Shown: positions 17,248 through 25,606 of the stretch, piece after piece
Layout of the letters: each line of letters begins with the position of its first letter
How positions within the stretch are numbered: the first letter of the stretch is position 1
NCBI GenBank assembly: GCA_024638305.1
Contig: JAHEKN010000005.1
Coordinates: 1 to 52,536 of the forward strand
Reading direction: 5' to 3'
Origin: Gemmatimonadota bacterium
GTDB taxonomy: Bacteria > Gemmatimonadota > Gemmatimonadetes > Longimicrobiales > Gaopeijiaceae
DNA: 52,536 nucleotides
Notes under the pieces: generated by a model
The model's input: the letters and a program-made list of their open reading frames with translations, nothing else
Databases searched by the model: none
What the model was told of the DNA's origin: nothing
Made by a program: the position numbers and the translations under genes

Positions 17248-17676
17248 ATGGACGATAAGGTCACACGGAGCGATGCGGAGTGGCGTGAGCAGCTCACGGA
17301 AGAGCAGTTCCGCGTCACACGCAAAGGGAAGACGGAGCGGGCGTTTACGGGTGCCTACTGGAACGAGAAGGGTGACGGGATCTACGCCTGCGTCTGTTGC
17401 GGCGCTCCGCTCTTCGATTCCTCTACCAAGTTCGACTCCGGGACGGGTTGGCCCAGCTTCTACGACGTGGCCGAGGGCGCCCCGGTCGGAGAGCAGGAGG
17501 ACCGGAGCTTCTTCATGCGCCGGACCGAGGTGCACTGCGGACGCTGTAATGCTCATCTCGGGCACGTCTTCCCCGACGGTCCGGAGCCGACCGGACTCCG
17601 CTACTGCATCAACTCGGCGGCGCTGCACCTGACGTCGAAGGAAGAGGGTGACGGCCCCGAGGCGGACTCGGCCTGA
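17248..17676 (+). CDS. msrB: Peptide-methionine (R)-S-oxide reductase MsrB
   Basis: A 142-residue MsrB that reduces the R form of methionine sulfoxide in proteins. The catalytic Cys120 is in [11 protein letters not shown]; zinc-binding CxxC pairs are Cys48/Cys51 (CVCC) and Cys97/Cys100 (CGRC). The substrate pocket segments [10 protein letters not shown] and [17 protein letters not shown] are intact. I use the ATG at 17248; a TTG at 17236 would add four residues. There is no signal peptide, so it is cytoplasmic. Its stop lies eight bases from the stop of the convergent propeller gene. Confidence 0.96.
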   Translation: MDDKVTRSDAEWREQLTEEQFRVTRKGKTERAFTGAYWNEKGDGIYACVCCGAPLFDSSTKFDSGTGWPSFYDVAEGAPVGEQEDRSFFMRRTEVHCGRCNAHLGHVFPDGPEPTGLRYCINSAALHLTSKEEGDGPEADSA

Positions 17677-17684
17677 GCCGGTCC

Positions 17685-18887
17685 TTACTTCGGTCCGTCC
17701 GGTCCGTCCGGTCCTCCAGCGCCAGACGTGCCCGGCCCCCAGGCCACACCGAGCGGCACGGCACCCAGACGCACTCGCCAGAGCACGCGCCCGGAGTCCA
17801 CGTCGACGGCGACAACGCCGCCAATCGCCTCGACCGTCCCCTCGAAGGTGGCGAACACCGTATGGCCTCCGGGGCCGGCCGCGATCCCGTGGGGGTGCTC
17901 GGAATCCCCGAGCGGCACACGTCGAACCTCGGACAGCTCGGGCGTCGGGACCAGAATGGACAGGGACCGCTCACCACGGTTGGTCACGACCATGCGGTCG
18001 GCTGCCCAGGCGATCTGAGCGGGCTGGCGGCCGACGGCGACCTCCTGCGCGCGCTCGTTTTCCGGCACGGGAGCGTCGAGCGGAATGCGCACAACCCGAT
18101 CGGCATCCATCAGGGTGACGTAGACGGCTGATCCGTCGGGGGACCACACGAGGTTCATGGGACGGTACCGTGGACGCCCCGGCGGACCGGGATCTGCGCC
18201 GACGGGACTGCGGCGCCTCAGTGCGAGCGTCCCGGTGTCCAGGAAGACCACCTCGTCGCCGAGCACGCACGTCACGGCCAGAACGGTACCCGAGGGATCG
18301 ACCTGCGCATCGTGAGGGGCGGGACATATCGACGGGGTCGCCAGGACGGTCAGGTCCTCGAGCCGGACCACGGCGAGCTGACCGATCCTACCTTGCCCGC
18401 TCCGCCAGTAGTCCGGCACGTACGCCAGATCGCCGCTGGGATCCAAGCCCACTCGACCGGCGCCGGCGATCTCGAGATCGACCCGCCCCACGAGCCGGTC
18501 TCCCGCCGTCTCGTACTTCCACAGCGTCGGCGACCCCTGCGACACGGTGGCATACCAGTGCCGGCCGCCCGGGGCCACCGCGACGCCGTGGGGCTCATCG
18601 GTCTCCGACGGACGACGATCGAGCGATCGTCGATCGAGCAGCGATCCGGTTTCCGCGTCCAGAATGAGCACCTCGTCCGTGAACGAGGAGGCCACGTAGA
18701 GGCGTCCGGCCGGGTCGGCGCGCTCTTCCTGGGGACCGGCGCATGCAAGCGTAGTGAAGGCCATTGCCGCGGACACCAAGGGCAGCGAGCGCCGGAGGGC
18801 GCGGGGAGTGCCCGACTGCGGCCTCGCTCCTACCGGCTCCGGAGGCGCGTGCCCCTCCGGGTCGAGCCAGCCGCGGAGATGGTCCAC
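17685..18887 (-). CDS. Exported YVTN/NHL-type beta-propeller lipoprotein
   Basis: About 400 residues from a GTG that overlaps the stop codon of the upstream gene (TAGTG). A hydrophobic segment (LVSAAMAFTTLAC) ending in a lipobox Cys follows an unusually long basic, Pro-rich N-region of about 45 residues. The mature part is a propeller with repeated segments such as YVASSFTDEVLILDAETG, YVTLMDADRVVRIPL and VFATFEGTVEAIGGVVAVD, typical of YVTN-repeat domains. The C-terminus is a Gly/Pro/Asp repeat (GGPDGPDGPK) encoded by a 9-base repeat. It is cotranscribed with the LVIVD protein upstream. Likely an envelope or surface protein; ligand unknown. Confidence 0.78.
   Translation of the reverse strand: MDHLRGWLDPEGHAPPEPVGARPQSGTPRALRRSLPLVSAAMAFTTLACAGPQEERADPAGRLYVASSFTDEVLILDAETGSLLDRRSLDRRPSETDEPHGVAVAPGGRHWYATVSQGSPTLWKYETAGDRLVGRVDLEIAGAGRVGLDPSGDLAYVPDYWRSGQGRIGQLAVVRLEDLTVLATPSICPAPHDAQVDPSGTVLAVTCVLGDEVVFLDTGTLALRRRSPVGADPGPPGRPRYRPMNLVWSPDGSAVYVTLMDADRVVRIPLDAPVPENERAQEVAVGRQPAQIAWAADRMVVTNRGERSLSILVPTPELSEVRRVPLGDSEHPHGIAAGPGGHTVFATFEGTVEAIGGVVAVDVDSGRVLWRVRLGAVPLGVAWGPGTSGAGGPDGPDGPK
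17692..17714. repeat. 9-base tandem repeat (GGTCCGTCC, about 2.5 copies)
   Basis: Short direct repeat at the 3' end of the minus-strand propeller gene, encoding its GPDGPDG tail. The repeat is visible directly; a functional role is not implied. Confidence 0.85.
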
Positions 18888-20653
18888 TAGAAGGACGGAG
18901 CGAGGACGACCATCCCGTTGTTCATGTCGGAAACGTAGAGCGCGCCGCGATGGAGCTGAGGGGCCCAGGCGCACGTCCCGTCCACCGAGGCGCACCCCAG
19001 TCCGATCCCGTCGTATCGCTCCCCGAAGATCTCGCGGCCTTGGCGATCGAGCTCTCCGAGGAGCTCTCCGGATACGTCGATCGCCCTGAGTCCCTGGGCG
19101 TACCAGGCGGCGTACAGGACGCCTCTGTCCTCGTCGAGCCAGAAGTTGTGCGGGGTGGCGTCCGGCACGCGAAAGGTAGCCACGACGTGCGGATCCTCCA
19201 GATTGCGCACGTCGAGGATCCGCATGATCCCCGGAGTCTGACTGTCCTCCTCGCCCACGAACACGTATCCCGCGTCCGGCCAATACCAGGCGTTGTGCGT
19301 CTGGCCGCCCAGATCCGGGACCCGGCTGACCTCCACCGGACCTGCCGGCGAGCCGCCCCGGATGCCGTGGCCCACGTCCAGGATCACGAGCCCGGCGTTC
19401 CAGTGGGAAAGGAAGGCCAGCCCGTCCCTCACATACACGTCGTGGAGGAAGCTCGAGCCCGCGTAGAACGTGGCGACGACCGCGGGGGCCGCCGGATCGG
19501 ACACGTCGAGGATCCGGAGTCCGTTCCCGTTCCCGTCCATGACGAGATAGGCGTAGTCTCCCTCGAGCCAGGCGTTGTGGACGCCGCTCTCGAGACCGTC
19601 CGTGAACCGCCCGATCGGCGTGGGGCGCGCCGGATCGGACAGGTCCAGGAAGGTGACCCCGTTCAGCAGGTCGTCGGAGCCTTCGTGCGTGAGAACCCCC
19701 AGGGCGCCGTCGGCGCGCACCTTCACGTCGTTAACGACCCGTGCGTCCACCGTGAGGTGATGGGTCCGACGGGGCGCGGACGGCGCCGAGATGTCCCAGG
19801 CATACAGGCGATTGCCCGGATTCACCGCACTTCCCACACGCCGCTGCCCCCAGGTTCCGGTGTAGGCGAAGTCTCCGTGCACCCAGAGGTCCGAGGTGTG
19901 ACGATCGCTGACCGATGCCTCTCCGAGCTTGGTCACCGAACCCGAGCGCGCCCGGGACGTCGCGATCAGCCCGACCGAGGCGCTGTGGCCGCCGTACTCG
20001 GCGAGCAGCGTGATCGGTCCTTCGACGTACGCCACCACGCGTCCCGTCCCGGTCACGTACGCGGCGCCGGCGGGCTGGACCGACCAGTCGACGGGCAGGT
20101 CGCTCACCGTCCCACCCCCTGCGGTGCGCCCCTCCACCAGGAGGGCTAGCACGTCCCCACGGCGGGTCGACGAAGTGGGAGCGGACACGAGCAGCTCTTC
20201 GATCTCCTCGCTCGGCGCCGCTTCCACCTCGAAGCTCAGCGCCATCGTGGCCTCGGCCTCCTGGGCGACTCGGGCCGTCACTTCGGCGCCGTAGGTACCG
20301 ATACCCACCGAGCCGTCGACGGCGACGGCCACGGCGACGGTTGCCGACGTGCCCGGATTGAGCGTCGGGATCGTCCCCGGTGTCACCCGGATCGAGGAGC
20401 CCGGCACGACGTTGCCCCCGTCGTCGCGGACGAGGTCGGGCAGAAGCTCGACGGGACCGACGGCTCGGGTCCCCGTGTTGGCGATCTGCACCGAAGCGGT
20501 CCGCATCGCCCCCATGGCGAGCGCGGGCTGCCCGAAATCGATGGCGCTCTCGGACTCCAGGCCGGCTGGCGACGCCTCGCACGCGGCCAGGGCGGCGGCC
20601 GCGAGAAGGCCGAGAAAAATGCGGCCTGGTCGATCGTTCCGGTCTGCCTGCAT
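18887..20653 (-). CDS. LVIVD-repeat beta-propeller lipoprotein
   Basis: A 588-residue protein from the ATG at 20653, chosen because it places the signal sequence (GRIFLGLLAAAALAAC) near the N-terminus; the in-frame start at 20713 adds 20 residues. After the lipobox Cys there are two beta-sandwich-like regions (about 30-150 CARDB-like, about 155-235 Ig-like with VDWSVQPAG). The C-terminal half carries LVIVD-type propeller repeats: LYAWDISAPSAP, VTFLDLSDPARPTPIG, LRILDVSDPAAPAVVA, LVILDVGHG and MRILDVRNLEDPHVVA. These repeats occur in surface proteins of unclear role. It is the first gene of a two-gene minus-strand unit. Confidence 0.85.
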   Translation of the reverse strand: MQADRNDRPGRIFLGLLAAAALAACEASPAGLESESAIDFGQPALAMGAMRTASVQIANTGTRAVGPVELLPDLVRDDGGNVVPGSSIRVTPGTIPTLNPGTSATVAVAVAVDGSVGIGTYGAEVTARVAQEAEATMALSFEVEAAPSEEIEELLVSAPTSSTRRGDVLALLVEGRTAGGGTVSDLPVDWSVQPAGAAYVTGTGRVVAYVEGPITLLAEYGGHSASVGLIATSRARSGSVTKLGEASVSDRHTSDLWVHGDFAYTGTWGQRRVGSAVNPGNRLYAWDISAPSAPRRTHHLTVDARVVNDVKVRADGALGVLTHEGSDDLLNGVTFLDLSDPARPTPIGRFTDGLESGVHNAWLEGDYAYLVMDGNGNGLRILDVSDPAAPAVVATFYAGSSFLHDVYVRDGLAFLSHWNAGLVILDVGHGIRGGSPAGPVEVSRVPDLGGQTHNAWYWPDAGYVFVGEEDSQTPGIMRILDVRNLEDPHVVATFRVPDATPHNFWLDEDRGVLYAAWYAQGLRAIDVSGELLGELDRQGREIFGERYDGIGLGCASVDGTCAWAPQLHRGALYVSDMNNGMVVLAPSF

Positions 20654-20814
20654 TCGCGCCGGTTCCGTGGAGACGAGAGTAGCGACTCCTGGATGATACG
20701 CCCGGCGGCACACGGAGTTGCGTGGCCTGAGTGGGGTCGGCGAGGACGGCGGTGGCCGGCGACAGTCGGGTGTGAGCCACGGGAACGTCGTCCTTCGGCC
20801 CGCGTACAGACAGT
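20654..20814. promoter_or_regulatory. Divergent intergenic region
   Basis: These 161 bases lie between the minus-strand propeller operon and the plus-strand lipoprotein at 20815 and must hold promoters for both. I see no clear -35/-10 pair. Confidence 0.4.
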
Positions 20815-21408
20815 ATGCGTTTCCTGCTGCGGGCCGGGTCGGCCGTCCTCTTCGCCGCCTGCGCCGGGCAGTCGGCCGCGCCGGAGCCCGGTTTCTCGAC
20901 GGGTCTCGTTCCGGATCTCCGCGGCGTACCCGTCATGGTGTTCCCCGTCCAGGAGGCCCGCGGTCTTCCGGCCGACGCCGACCCGGACGGTGAGGTCGCA
21001 TTCGCGCTCTCGGAGCGCGGGGCGGTCACCGGATGGATCTGGCCGGCCGACATCCGCGCCATCGCGGCCCGGACGCCGGGACTCGCGATGAACGTGGACG
21101 GGCTCCCGGTGGGGATGTTCCTGCAAGCGGAGGTCCGGCGGGTGGGAGATCCGCTGTACGGGAACCTGCGCAGGGTTTCGGCCGTAGCGAACTCGGAGGT
21201 TGCGTTGATCCCGATCCAGGTTCGGACTCGGTCCGACGCGGACGGTGAAGGCACGGTGGAGATCGCGGCCACCCTCGTTCAGACCCGTACGGGGCGGGTT
21301 CTCTGGTTCGGGATCGTTGCCGATCCAGGGTCGGGTGGCGGGGCGCGGGCGGGTCTCGCCCGGGCGGCCGGGCTCTTGGCGAGGGCGATCCTGCCGCTCG
21401 GGGCCTGA
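20815..21408 (+). CDS. Predicted lipoprotein of unknown function
   Basis: A 197-residue protein with a short signal and lipobox (LLRAGSAVLFAAC, Cys16). The mature part includes VPVMVFPVQEARGLP and a C-terminal segment with LVQTRTGRVLWFGIVAD, an arrangement seen in lipoproteins that resemble the TolB-N/CsgG-type or GNA1162-like outer membrane fold, but similarity is weak. Ala/Gly-rich C-terminal helix. Divergent from the LVIVD propeller gene. Function unknown. Confidence 0.7.
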   Translation: MRFLLRAGSAVLFAACAGQSAAPEPGFSTGLVPDLRGVPVMVFPVQEARGLPADADPDGEVAFALSERGAVTGWIWPADIRAIAARTPGLAMNVDGLPVGMFLQAEVRRVGDPLYGNLRRVSAVANSEVALIPIQVRTRSDADGEGTVEIAATLVQTRTGRVLWFGIVADPGSGGGARAGLARAAGLLARAILPLGA

Positions 21409-21457
21409 GGTGGCCCCGCACGCTTGACTACGTATTGAGAGAGAGAGCGGTCTTGTG

Positions 21458-21973
21458 ATGTCTAGATGGGATGTGAAAGCCCTGACGTCGGTTGCCGGCA
21501 TCGGGGCGATGCTGCTGGCGACGGGCTGCACCGCGCCCGACGCGACGGTGCCCACCGCCGAGGAGGTGTCCGCCGCGTACGAATACGACGGCGTGCTGGA
21601 GGCGGAGGTGAACGGCAACGTGGCCGAGGTCACGGTCTATCAACCGACCCGTCAGCTGCTGAGGGGTGGATCCCTCTGGGCCAAGGTCGGGCCGTACGTG
21701 TTCCTCTTCAGCGCCGAGACCCGCGCGCTCTTCGACGAGTACGGGGGCCTCGCAGCGGTGCGGGTCATAACGCGCGCTCCCGGAGGTAGGGAGGTAGCGC
21801 GCGCCCTGCTCACCCGAGACACCCTGAACGAGGTGACCTGGAGACGGGCGCTGCGCGTCTCGGGTCTCGCCCGACGCGACGGAAGCAGCAGGCCGGGATT
21901 GCTGGAGGACCTCGTGCGCTGGGGCGAGGACCACACGGAGTACGAGTACAGCCCGCGCTACATCTCCCGCTGA
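21458..21973 (+). CDS. Predicted lipoprotein of unknown function
   Basis: A 171-residue protein with signal and lipobox (VAGIGAMLLATGC). The ATG at 21458 is preferred over the adjacent GTG at 21455; a purine-rich GAGAGAGAG lies upstream. The mature part has the strands VLEAEVNGNVAEVTVYQPT and LWAKVGPYVFLFSAETR followed by a charged C-terminus. No family is recognised. It is separated by 49 bases from the preceding lipoprotein gene and may be cotranscribed. Confidence 0.7.
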   Translation: MSRWDVKALTSVAGIGAMLLATGCTAPDATVPTAEEVSAAYEYDGVLEAEVNGNVAEVTVYQPTRQLLRGGSLWAKVGPYVFLFSAETRALFDEYGGLAAVRVITRAPGGREVARALLTRDTLNEVTWRRALRVSGLARRDGSSRPGLLEDLVRWGEDHTEYEYSPRYISR

Positions 21974-22135
21974 CGTGCACGCCTCGGCGCGGGTTGCCGC
22001 CGCAGGCGTTTCTTCGATACTAGAGCCTCCCCCGGCGTCGTCATCGCGGTCCCCGGACCACAGCCGTCGGGTGCTCACGCGCACGCCGCCCTGCCGGCGA
22101 GCGATCCGGTCCCCACACATCGAGACATCAGCCGC

Positions 22136-23152
22136 ATGGCCACGGAAATCACGGTGATTCCGGGCGACGGCATCGGTCCGGAAGTGACCGAAGCCGTCCT
22201 CGAGATCATCGGCGCCGCGGGCGCCGACCTCGACTACGATCGGCAGCTGGCGGGCATCGCCGCGCTCGACCAGAACAGGAATCCGCTCCCTGACGAGACG
22301 CTGGATTCGATTCGGCGCACGGGCGTCGCGCTCAAGGGGCCGCTCACCACCCCCTCCGGCACGGGCTTCCGCTCCATCAACGTGGCGATCCGCAAGGAGT
22401 TCGACATGTTCGCGAACGTGCGGCCCGCCCGCTCCCTCACCAAGGGCGGCCGCTACGAGGACGTGGACCTCGTGCTCATCCGGGAGAACACCGAGGGCCT
22501 CTACGTGGGAGTGGAGCACTACATCGGCATGGAGGGGGATCCCCGGGCAGCGGCCGAGTCCGTGATGATCATCACGCGGTTCGGGGCGGAGCGGGTCACA
22601 CGGTACGCGTTCGAGTATGCCAAGCAGAACGGTCGGAGCAAGGTGACGCTCGCCCACAAAGCCAACATCCTCAAGTACACGCAGGGGCTGTTCCTCGAGG
22701 TGGGGCGAGCGATCGCCAAGGAGTACGAGGGCGAAGTCGCGTTCGAGGACAAGATCATCGACGCCACGGCGATGCAGCTCGTCCTGAACCCGTATCAGTT
22801 CGACGTGCTCGTGATGGAGAACATGTTCGGCGACATCCTCAGCGACCTCATGGCGGGTCTGGTCGGCGGACTGGGCATGGCCCCGGCCGGCAACCTGGGA
22901 GCGCGCGAAGCCATGTTCGAGGCGGTGCACGGGTCGGCGCCCGATATCGCGGGGAAGGGAGTCGCCAACCCGACCGCGCTGCTCCTGGCCGCCGCCATGA
23001 TGCTCGACCACGTCGGCCAGCCGGATCCGGCTCAGCGCATTCGGAACGCTCTCGACGCCGTGCTGATGCACGGAACGGTGCGGACGCGGGATCTCGGGGG
23101 TAGCGCCAGCACCCGTGAGTACACCGATGCGCTGATCGCGGCGCTCGCGTAA
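22136..23152 (+). CDS. Isocitrate/isopropylmalate dehydrogenase family enzyme, probably NAD-dependent isocitrate dehydrogenase
   Basis: A 338-residue beta-decarboxylating dehydrogenase. It starts [13 protein letters not shown] and contains the substrate loop [20 protein letters not shown], whose Ser/Asn pattern fits isocitrate dehydrogenases better than isopropylmalate dehydrogenases. The metal-binding aspartates are Asp233 and Asp237 in [17 protein letters not shown], and the cofactor loop is [15 protein letters not shown], with no basic residues for NADP, suggesting NAD. It would convert isocitrate to 2-oxoglutarate in the TCA cycle. Homoisocitrate dehydrogenase in a lysine pathway is the main alternative. 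The next gene follows after two bases. Confidence 0.85.
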   Translation: MATEITVIPGDGIGPEVTEAVLEIIGAAGADLDYDRQLAGIAALDQNRNPLPDETLDSIRRTGVALKGPLTTPSGTGFRSINVAIRKEFDMFANVRPARSLTKGGRYEDVDLVLIRENTEGLYVGVEHYIGMEGDPRAAAESVMIITRFGAERVTRYAFEYAKQNGRSKVTLAHKANILKYTQGLFLEVGRAIAKEYEGEVAFEDKIIDATAMQLVLNPYQFDVLVMENMFGDILSDLMAGLVGGLGMAPAGNLGAREAMFEAVHGSAPDIAGKGVANPTALLLAAAMMLDHVGQPDPAQRIRNALDAVLMHGTVRTRDLGGSASTREYTDALIAALA

Positions 23153-23154
23153 CC

Positions 23155-23607
23155 GTGGCCGGCGGCCGGCGCCCGTTTTCCTGGCGGGATCGCTATCCCG
23201 AGCAGGTTACGTGCGTCCGCTGCCTACAGGTGAAGGACACGGTCGAGGTCGACCGACTCCTGTGGTGCGACGATTGTCAGTCGGCGGCGAAGTCTCGGGC
23301 CGCGTTCTGGGGGTGGCTGGGCGGGTTCGTGATCGCGGCGGCCCTGGCGGCGTACATCTGGGTGGCCATACAGCCGTCGGATCTCATCCTGAAGCTCTGG
23401 GCCGTCATCCCCATCGCCGCCCTCTGGCTCGGGGGACGGATCGTGCGGGAGGTCGTGTACGGAGTGGAGCGCTACCGGAACCGGCGCGCCGTGGACGCCT
23501 TTCCGCCGTCGCGGGATCCGGGACCGCGTGCGAACGGGGGGCCGCGCTTCCCGGACCAGGACGGGGAGGGCCAGGACGGGCCGGCGGACGACGACCCGAC
23601 GGACTGA
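23155..23607 (+). CDS. Zinc-ribbon membrane protein of unknown function
   Basis: A 150-residue protein from a GTG two bases after the dehydrogenase stop, so translation is probably coupled. Near the N-terminus four cysteines (Cys20, Cys23, Cys38, Cys41 in CVRC and CDDC) form a likely zinc ribbon. Two hydrophobic helices follow (AFWGWLGGFVIAAALAAYIW and LKLWAVIPIAALWLGG). The C-terminal tail of about 45 residues is Pro/Gly/Asp-rich and disordered. No named family is recognised. Confidence 0.75.
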   Translation: MAGGRRPFSWRDRYPEQVTCVRCLQVKDTVEVDRLLWCDDCQSAAKSRAAFWGWLGGFVIAAALAAYIWVAIQPSDLILKLWAVIPIAALWLGGRIVREVVYGVERYRNRRAVDAFPPSRDPGPRANGGPRFPDQDGEGQDGPADDDPTD

Positions 23608-23667
23608 CCGCTCCCTACACTTCCGCTGCCGCGGGCCTAGATTAACCCGTCCAGCACGTACCCAACC

Positions 23668-24864
23668 GTGGGGTTTCAGGTGGCCGCCAAATTCCAAGGC
23701 ATCGATTTCTACAATCTCGACGCGCTCTTCTCCGAAGAGGAGCGCATGGTCCGCGACACCGTACGCGACTGGGTCGAGGACCGGGTCCTGCCGGTCATCG
23801 GACAGGCCTACGTCGAGCGCACGTTCCCAACGGACCTGATCCCGGAGATGGGCGAGCTCGGCGTGCTCGGGGCCAACCTGCCCGAGAAGTACGGCTGCGC
23901 CGGCCTCAACAACGTTGCCTACGGGCTCATCATGCAGGAGCTCGAGCGGGGCGACTCGGGGCTGCGGTCGTTCGCCTCGGTGCAGGGCGCGCTCGTCATG
24001 TACCCGATCTACGCGTTCGGATCGGAGGAGCAGCGGCAGCAATGGCTCCCACGTTTGGCCAGCGGGGAGAAGATCGGCTGTTTCGGGTTGACGGAGCCCG
24101 ACTTCGGCTCCAACCCCGCCGGCATGATCACGACCGCCCGGAAGACGTCGGACGGGTGGCTGCTGAACGGGACCAAGATGTGGATCACCAACGGCTCCAT
24201 GGCCGACGTGGCGGTGGTCTGGGCCCAGACGGGCGAGATCGGGGATACCAAGGGGATTCGCGGGTTCGTGGTCCCCACCGACGTGGCCGGGTTCAGCGCC
24301 CGCGACCAGAAGGGCAAGCTCTCACTCCTCGCGTCGGACACGAGCGAGCTCGTGCTCGAGGACGTCGAGCTGCCCGCCGATGCGCTGATGCCCGAGACCA
24401 GCGGGCTCAAGAACCCGCTGATGTGTCTAACCCAGGCGCGCTACGGGATCGCCTGGGGCGGGATCGGGGCCGCGATGGCCTGCTATGCCGAGGCGCTCGA
24501 GTACGGGATCAATCGGATCATGTTCGACGGACCGATCGCCGGGAAGCAGATTCAGCAGGTCCGGCTGGCCGAGATGGTGACCAAGATCACGCAGGCCCAG
24601 CTCGTCGCTTATCACCTGGGCCGCATGAAGGACGACGGGACCATGACGCCACAGCAGGTGTCCCTGGCCAAGCGGGCCAACGTGGACATGGCCTGCGAGG
24701 TCGCCCGGGAGGCTCGCCGCCTGCTGGGTGCCAACGGCATCCTGATCGAGTATGCCTCGATGCGGCACATGGCGAACCTGGAATCCGTGTACACGTACGA
24801 GGGTACGCACGACATCCATTCCCTGATTCTGGGTCAGACCGTAACCGGAATCGCCGCCTTCTGA
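23668..24864 (+). CDS. gcdH: Acyl-CoA dehydrogenase, glutaryl-CoA dehydrogenase type
   Basis: A 398-residue flavoenzyme. It has the FAD/substrate motifs CFGLTEPDFGSNP and GTKMWITNG and the catalytic base Glu378 in TYEGTHDIHSLILG, placed and surrounded as in glutaryl-CoA dehydrogenases. GCDH oxidises and decarboxylates glutaryl-CoA to crotonyl-CoA in lysine/tryptophan or aromatic degradation, passing electrons to ETF. The GTG at 23668 is the assumed start; a second GTG at 23680 is also possible. Other pathway genes are not adjacent, so the assignment rests on sequence alone. Confidence 0.88.
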   Translation: MGFQVAAKFQGIDFYNLDALFSEEERMVRDTVRDWVEDRVLPVIGQAYVERTFPTDLIPEMGELGVLGANLPEKYGCAGLNNVAYGLIMQELERGDSGLRSFASVQGALVMYPIYAFGSEEQRQQWLPRLASGEKIGCFGLTEPDFGSNPAGMITTARKTSDGWLLNGTKMWITNGSMADVAVVWAQTGEIGDTKGIRGFVVPTDVAGFSARDQKGKLSLLASDTSELVLEDVELPADALMPETSGLKNPLMCLTQARYGIAWGGIGAAMACYAEALEYGINRIMFDGPIAGKQIQQVRLAEMVTKITQAQLVAYHLGRMKDDGTMTPQQVSLAKRANVDMACEVAREARRLLGANGILIEYASMRHMANLESVYTYEGTHDIHSLILGQTVTGIAAF

Positions 24865-24872
24865 GGCAACCG

Positions 24873-25274
24873 ATGGCCAAATCGGACGATCCCGGGGCGG
24901 GCTCGTCGGACGGAGGCGGCTCTCACCCGCCCGGCCCCGACGACCGGATTCGGCCGTCGGTGCGGCATCACGCGCCCAAGGAAGCCCGGGTCCTCGGCGG
25001 GTCGGACCAGTCGGCCGAGGCCGCGACCGCCTGGGACCGGGAGCCCCTGACGACCCTACGAGCCGAGCGCCGGCTCCTGCGGATCGTTCTCCCGGCGGTC
25101 CTGGTCGTCGGATTGGGGCTGGGACTCGCCCTTCTTCGATTCGGGCTCCAGATCGCGCTCATCGGGATGTTGATTTTCCAGACGGGTGGGTTCTTCGCGG
25201 CCTACGTGGTGGCGCAGCGCCGAAGGATGGACCCGCTCCGCAAGCGGGAGTCGGGCAATGGGAAGACGCCTTGA
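24873..25274 (+). CDS. Small two-span membrane protein
   Basis: A 133-residue protein starting eight bases after the acyl-CoA dehydrogenase stop. The first 60 residues are polar and Gly/Ser/Asp-rich; two hydrophobic helices follow (LLRIVLPAVLVVGLGLGLAL and FGLQIALIGMLIFQTGGFF) with a basic C-terminus. The same strand is open far upstream, but only this part has a start and distinct composition. No family recognised. Confidence 0.65.
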   Translation: MAKSDDPGAGSSDGGGSHPPGPDDRIRPSVRHHAPKEARVLGGSDQSAEAATAWDREPLTTLRAERRLLRIVLPAVLVVGLGLGLALLRFGLQIALIGMLIFQTGGFFAAYVVAQRRRMDPLRKRESGNGKTP

Positions 25275-25298
25275 CCCACTAGGGGTCTAGCCTAGGTT
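25271..25298 (+). promoter_or_regulatory. Possible sigma70-type promoter of the tRNA-Lys gene
   Basis: TTGACC at 25271-25276 and TAGGTT at 25293-25298 are separated by 16 bases, with the tRNA starting 41 bases after the -10. The -35 fits well (5 of 6 to TTGACA); the -10 is weak. It overlaps the stop of the preceding gene. Confidence 0.4.
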
Positions 25299-25339
25299 TA
25301 ACGTCCGACGCGCCCGGCAAAAGGCACTTGGCGCGACGA

Positions 25340-25412
25340 GCGCCGCTAGCTCAACTGGCAGAGCAAGTGACTCTTAATCACTAGGTTCGGGGTTCGAGTC
25401 CCTGGCGGCGCA
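25340..25412 (+). tRNA. tRNA-Lys (anticodon CTT)
   Basis: A full cloverleaf of 73 bases. The acceptor stem is 25340-25346 with 25405-25411 (GCGCCGC/GCGGCGC), the D stem is GCTC/GAGC, the anticodon stem is AGTGA/TCACT with loop CTCTTAA giving anticodon CTT at 25373-25375, and the T arm is CGGGG-TTCGAGT-CCCTG. The discriminator base is A and CCA is not encoded. It reads AAG lysine codons. Confidence 0.97.
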
Positions 25413-25423
25413 CTGACTTCGAG

Positions 25424-25455
25424 AGACCTCTCCGGCTGGCCGGGGAGGTCTTTTT
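25424..25455 (+). terminator. Rho-independent terminator after tRNA-Lys
   Basis: AGACCTCTCCGG pairs with CCGGGGAGGTCT around a four-base loop, followed by a run of T at 25450-25455. It lies 11 bases after the tRNA. Confidence 0.9.
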
Positions 25456-25606
25456 CGTTCCAGGGGGCTGGCGCGCGTGACGGGTCCGAGGGGCCGCGCT
25501 CCGGGGATGCCGCGCCGGGGACGGGGGTCTGGCCATTGGTGCGAGCGGGGCCGCTCGCGCGCCGGTATGTTCCAGGATCTTCGGACCCCTAGCGCCGGAC
25601 CGCCCC

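Noticed and set aside
21994..22021. Possible promoter TTGCCG-N16-GATACT before the dehydrogenase at 22136
   Set aside because: Only four of six matches in each box and about 115 bases upstream of the start; too weak to list as a feature.
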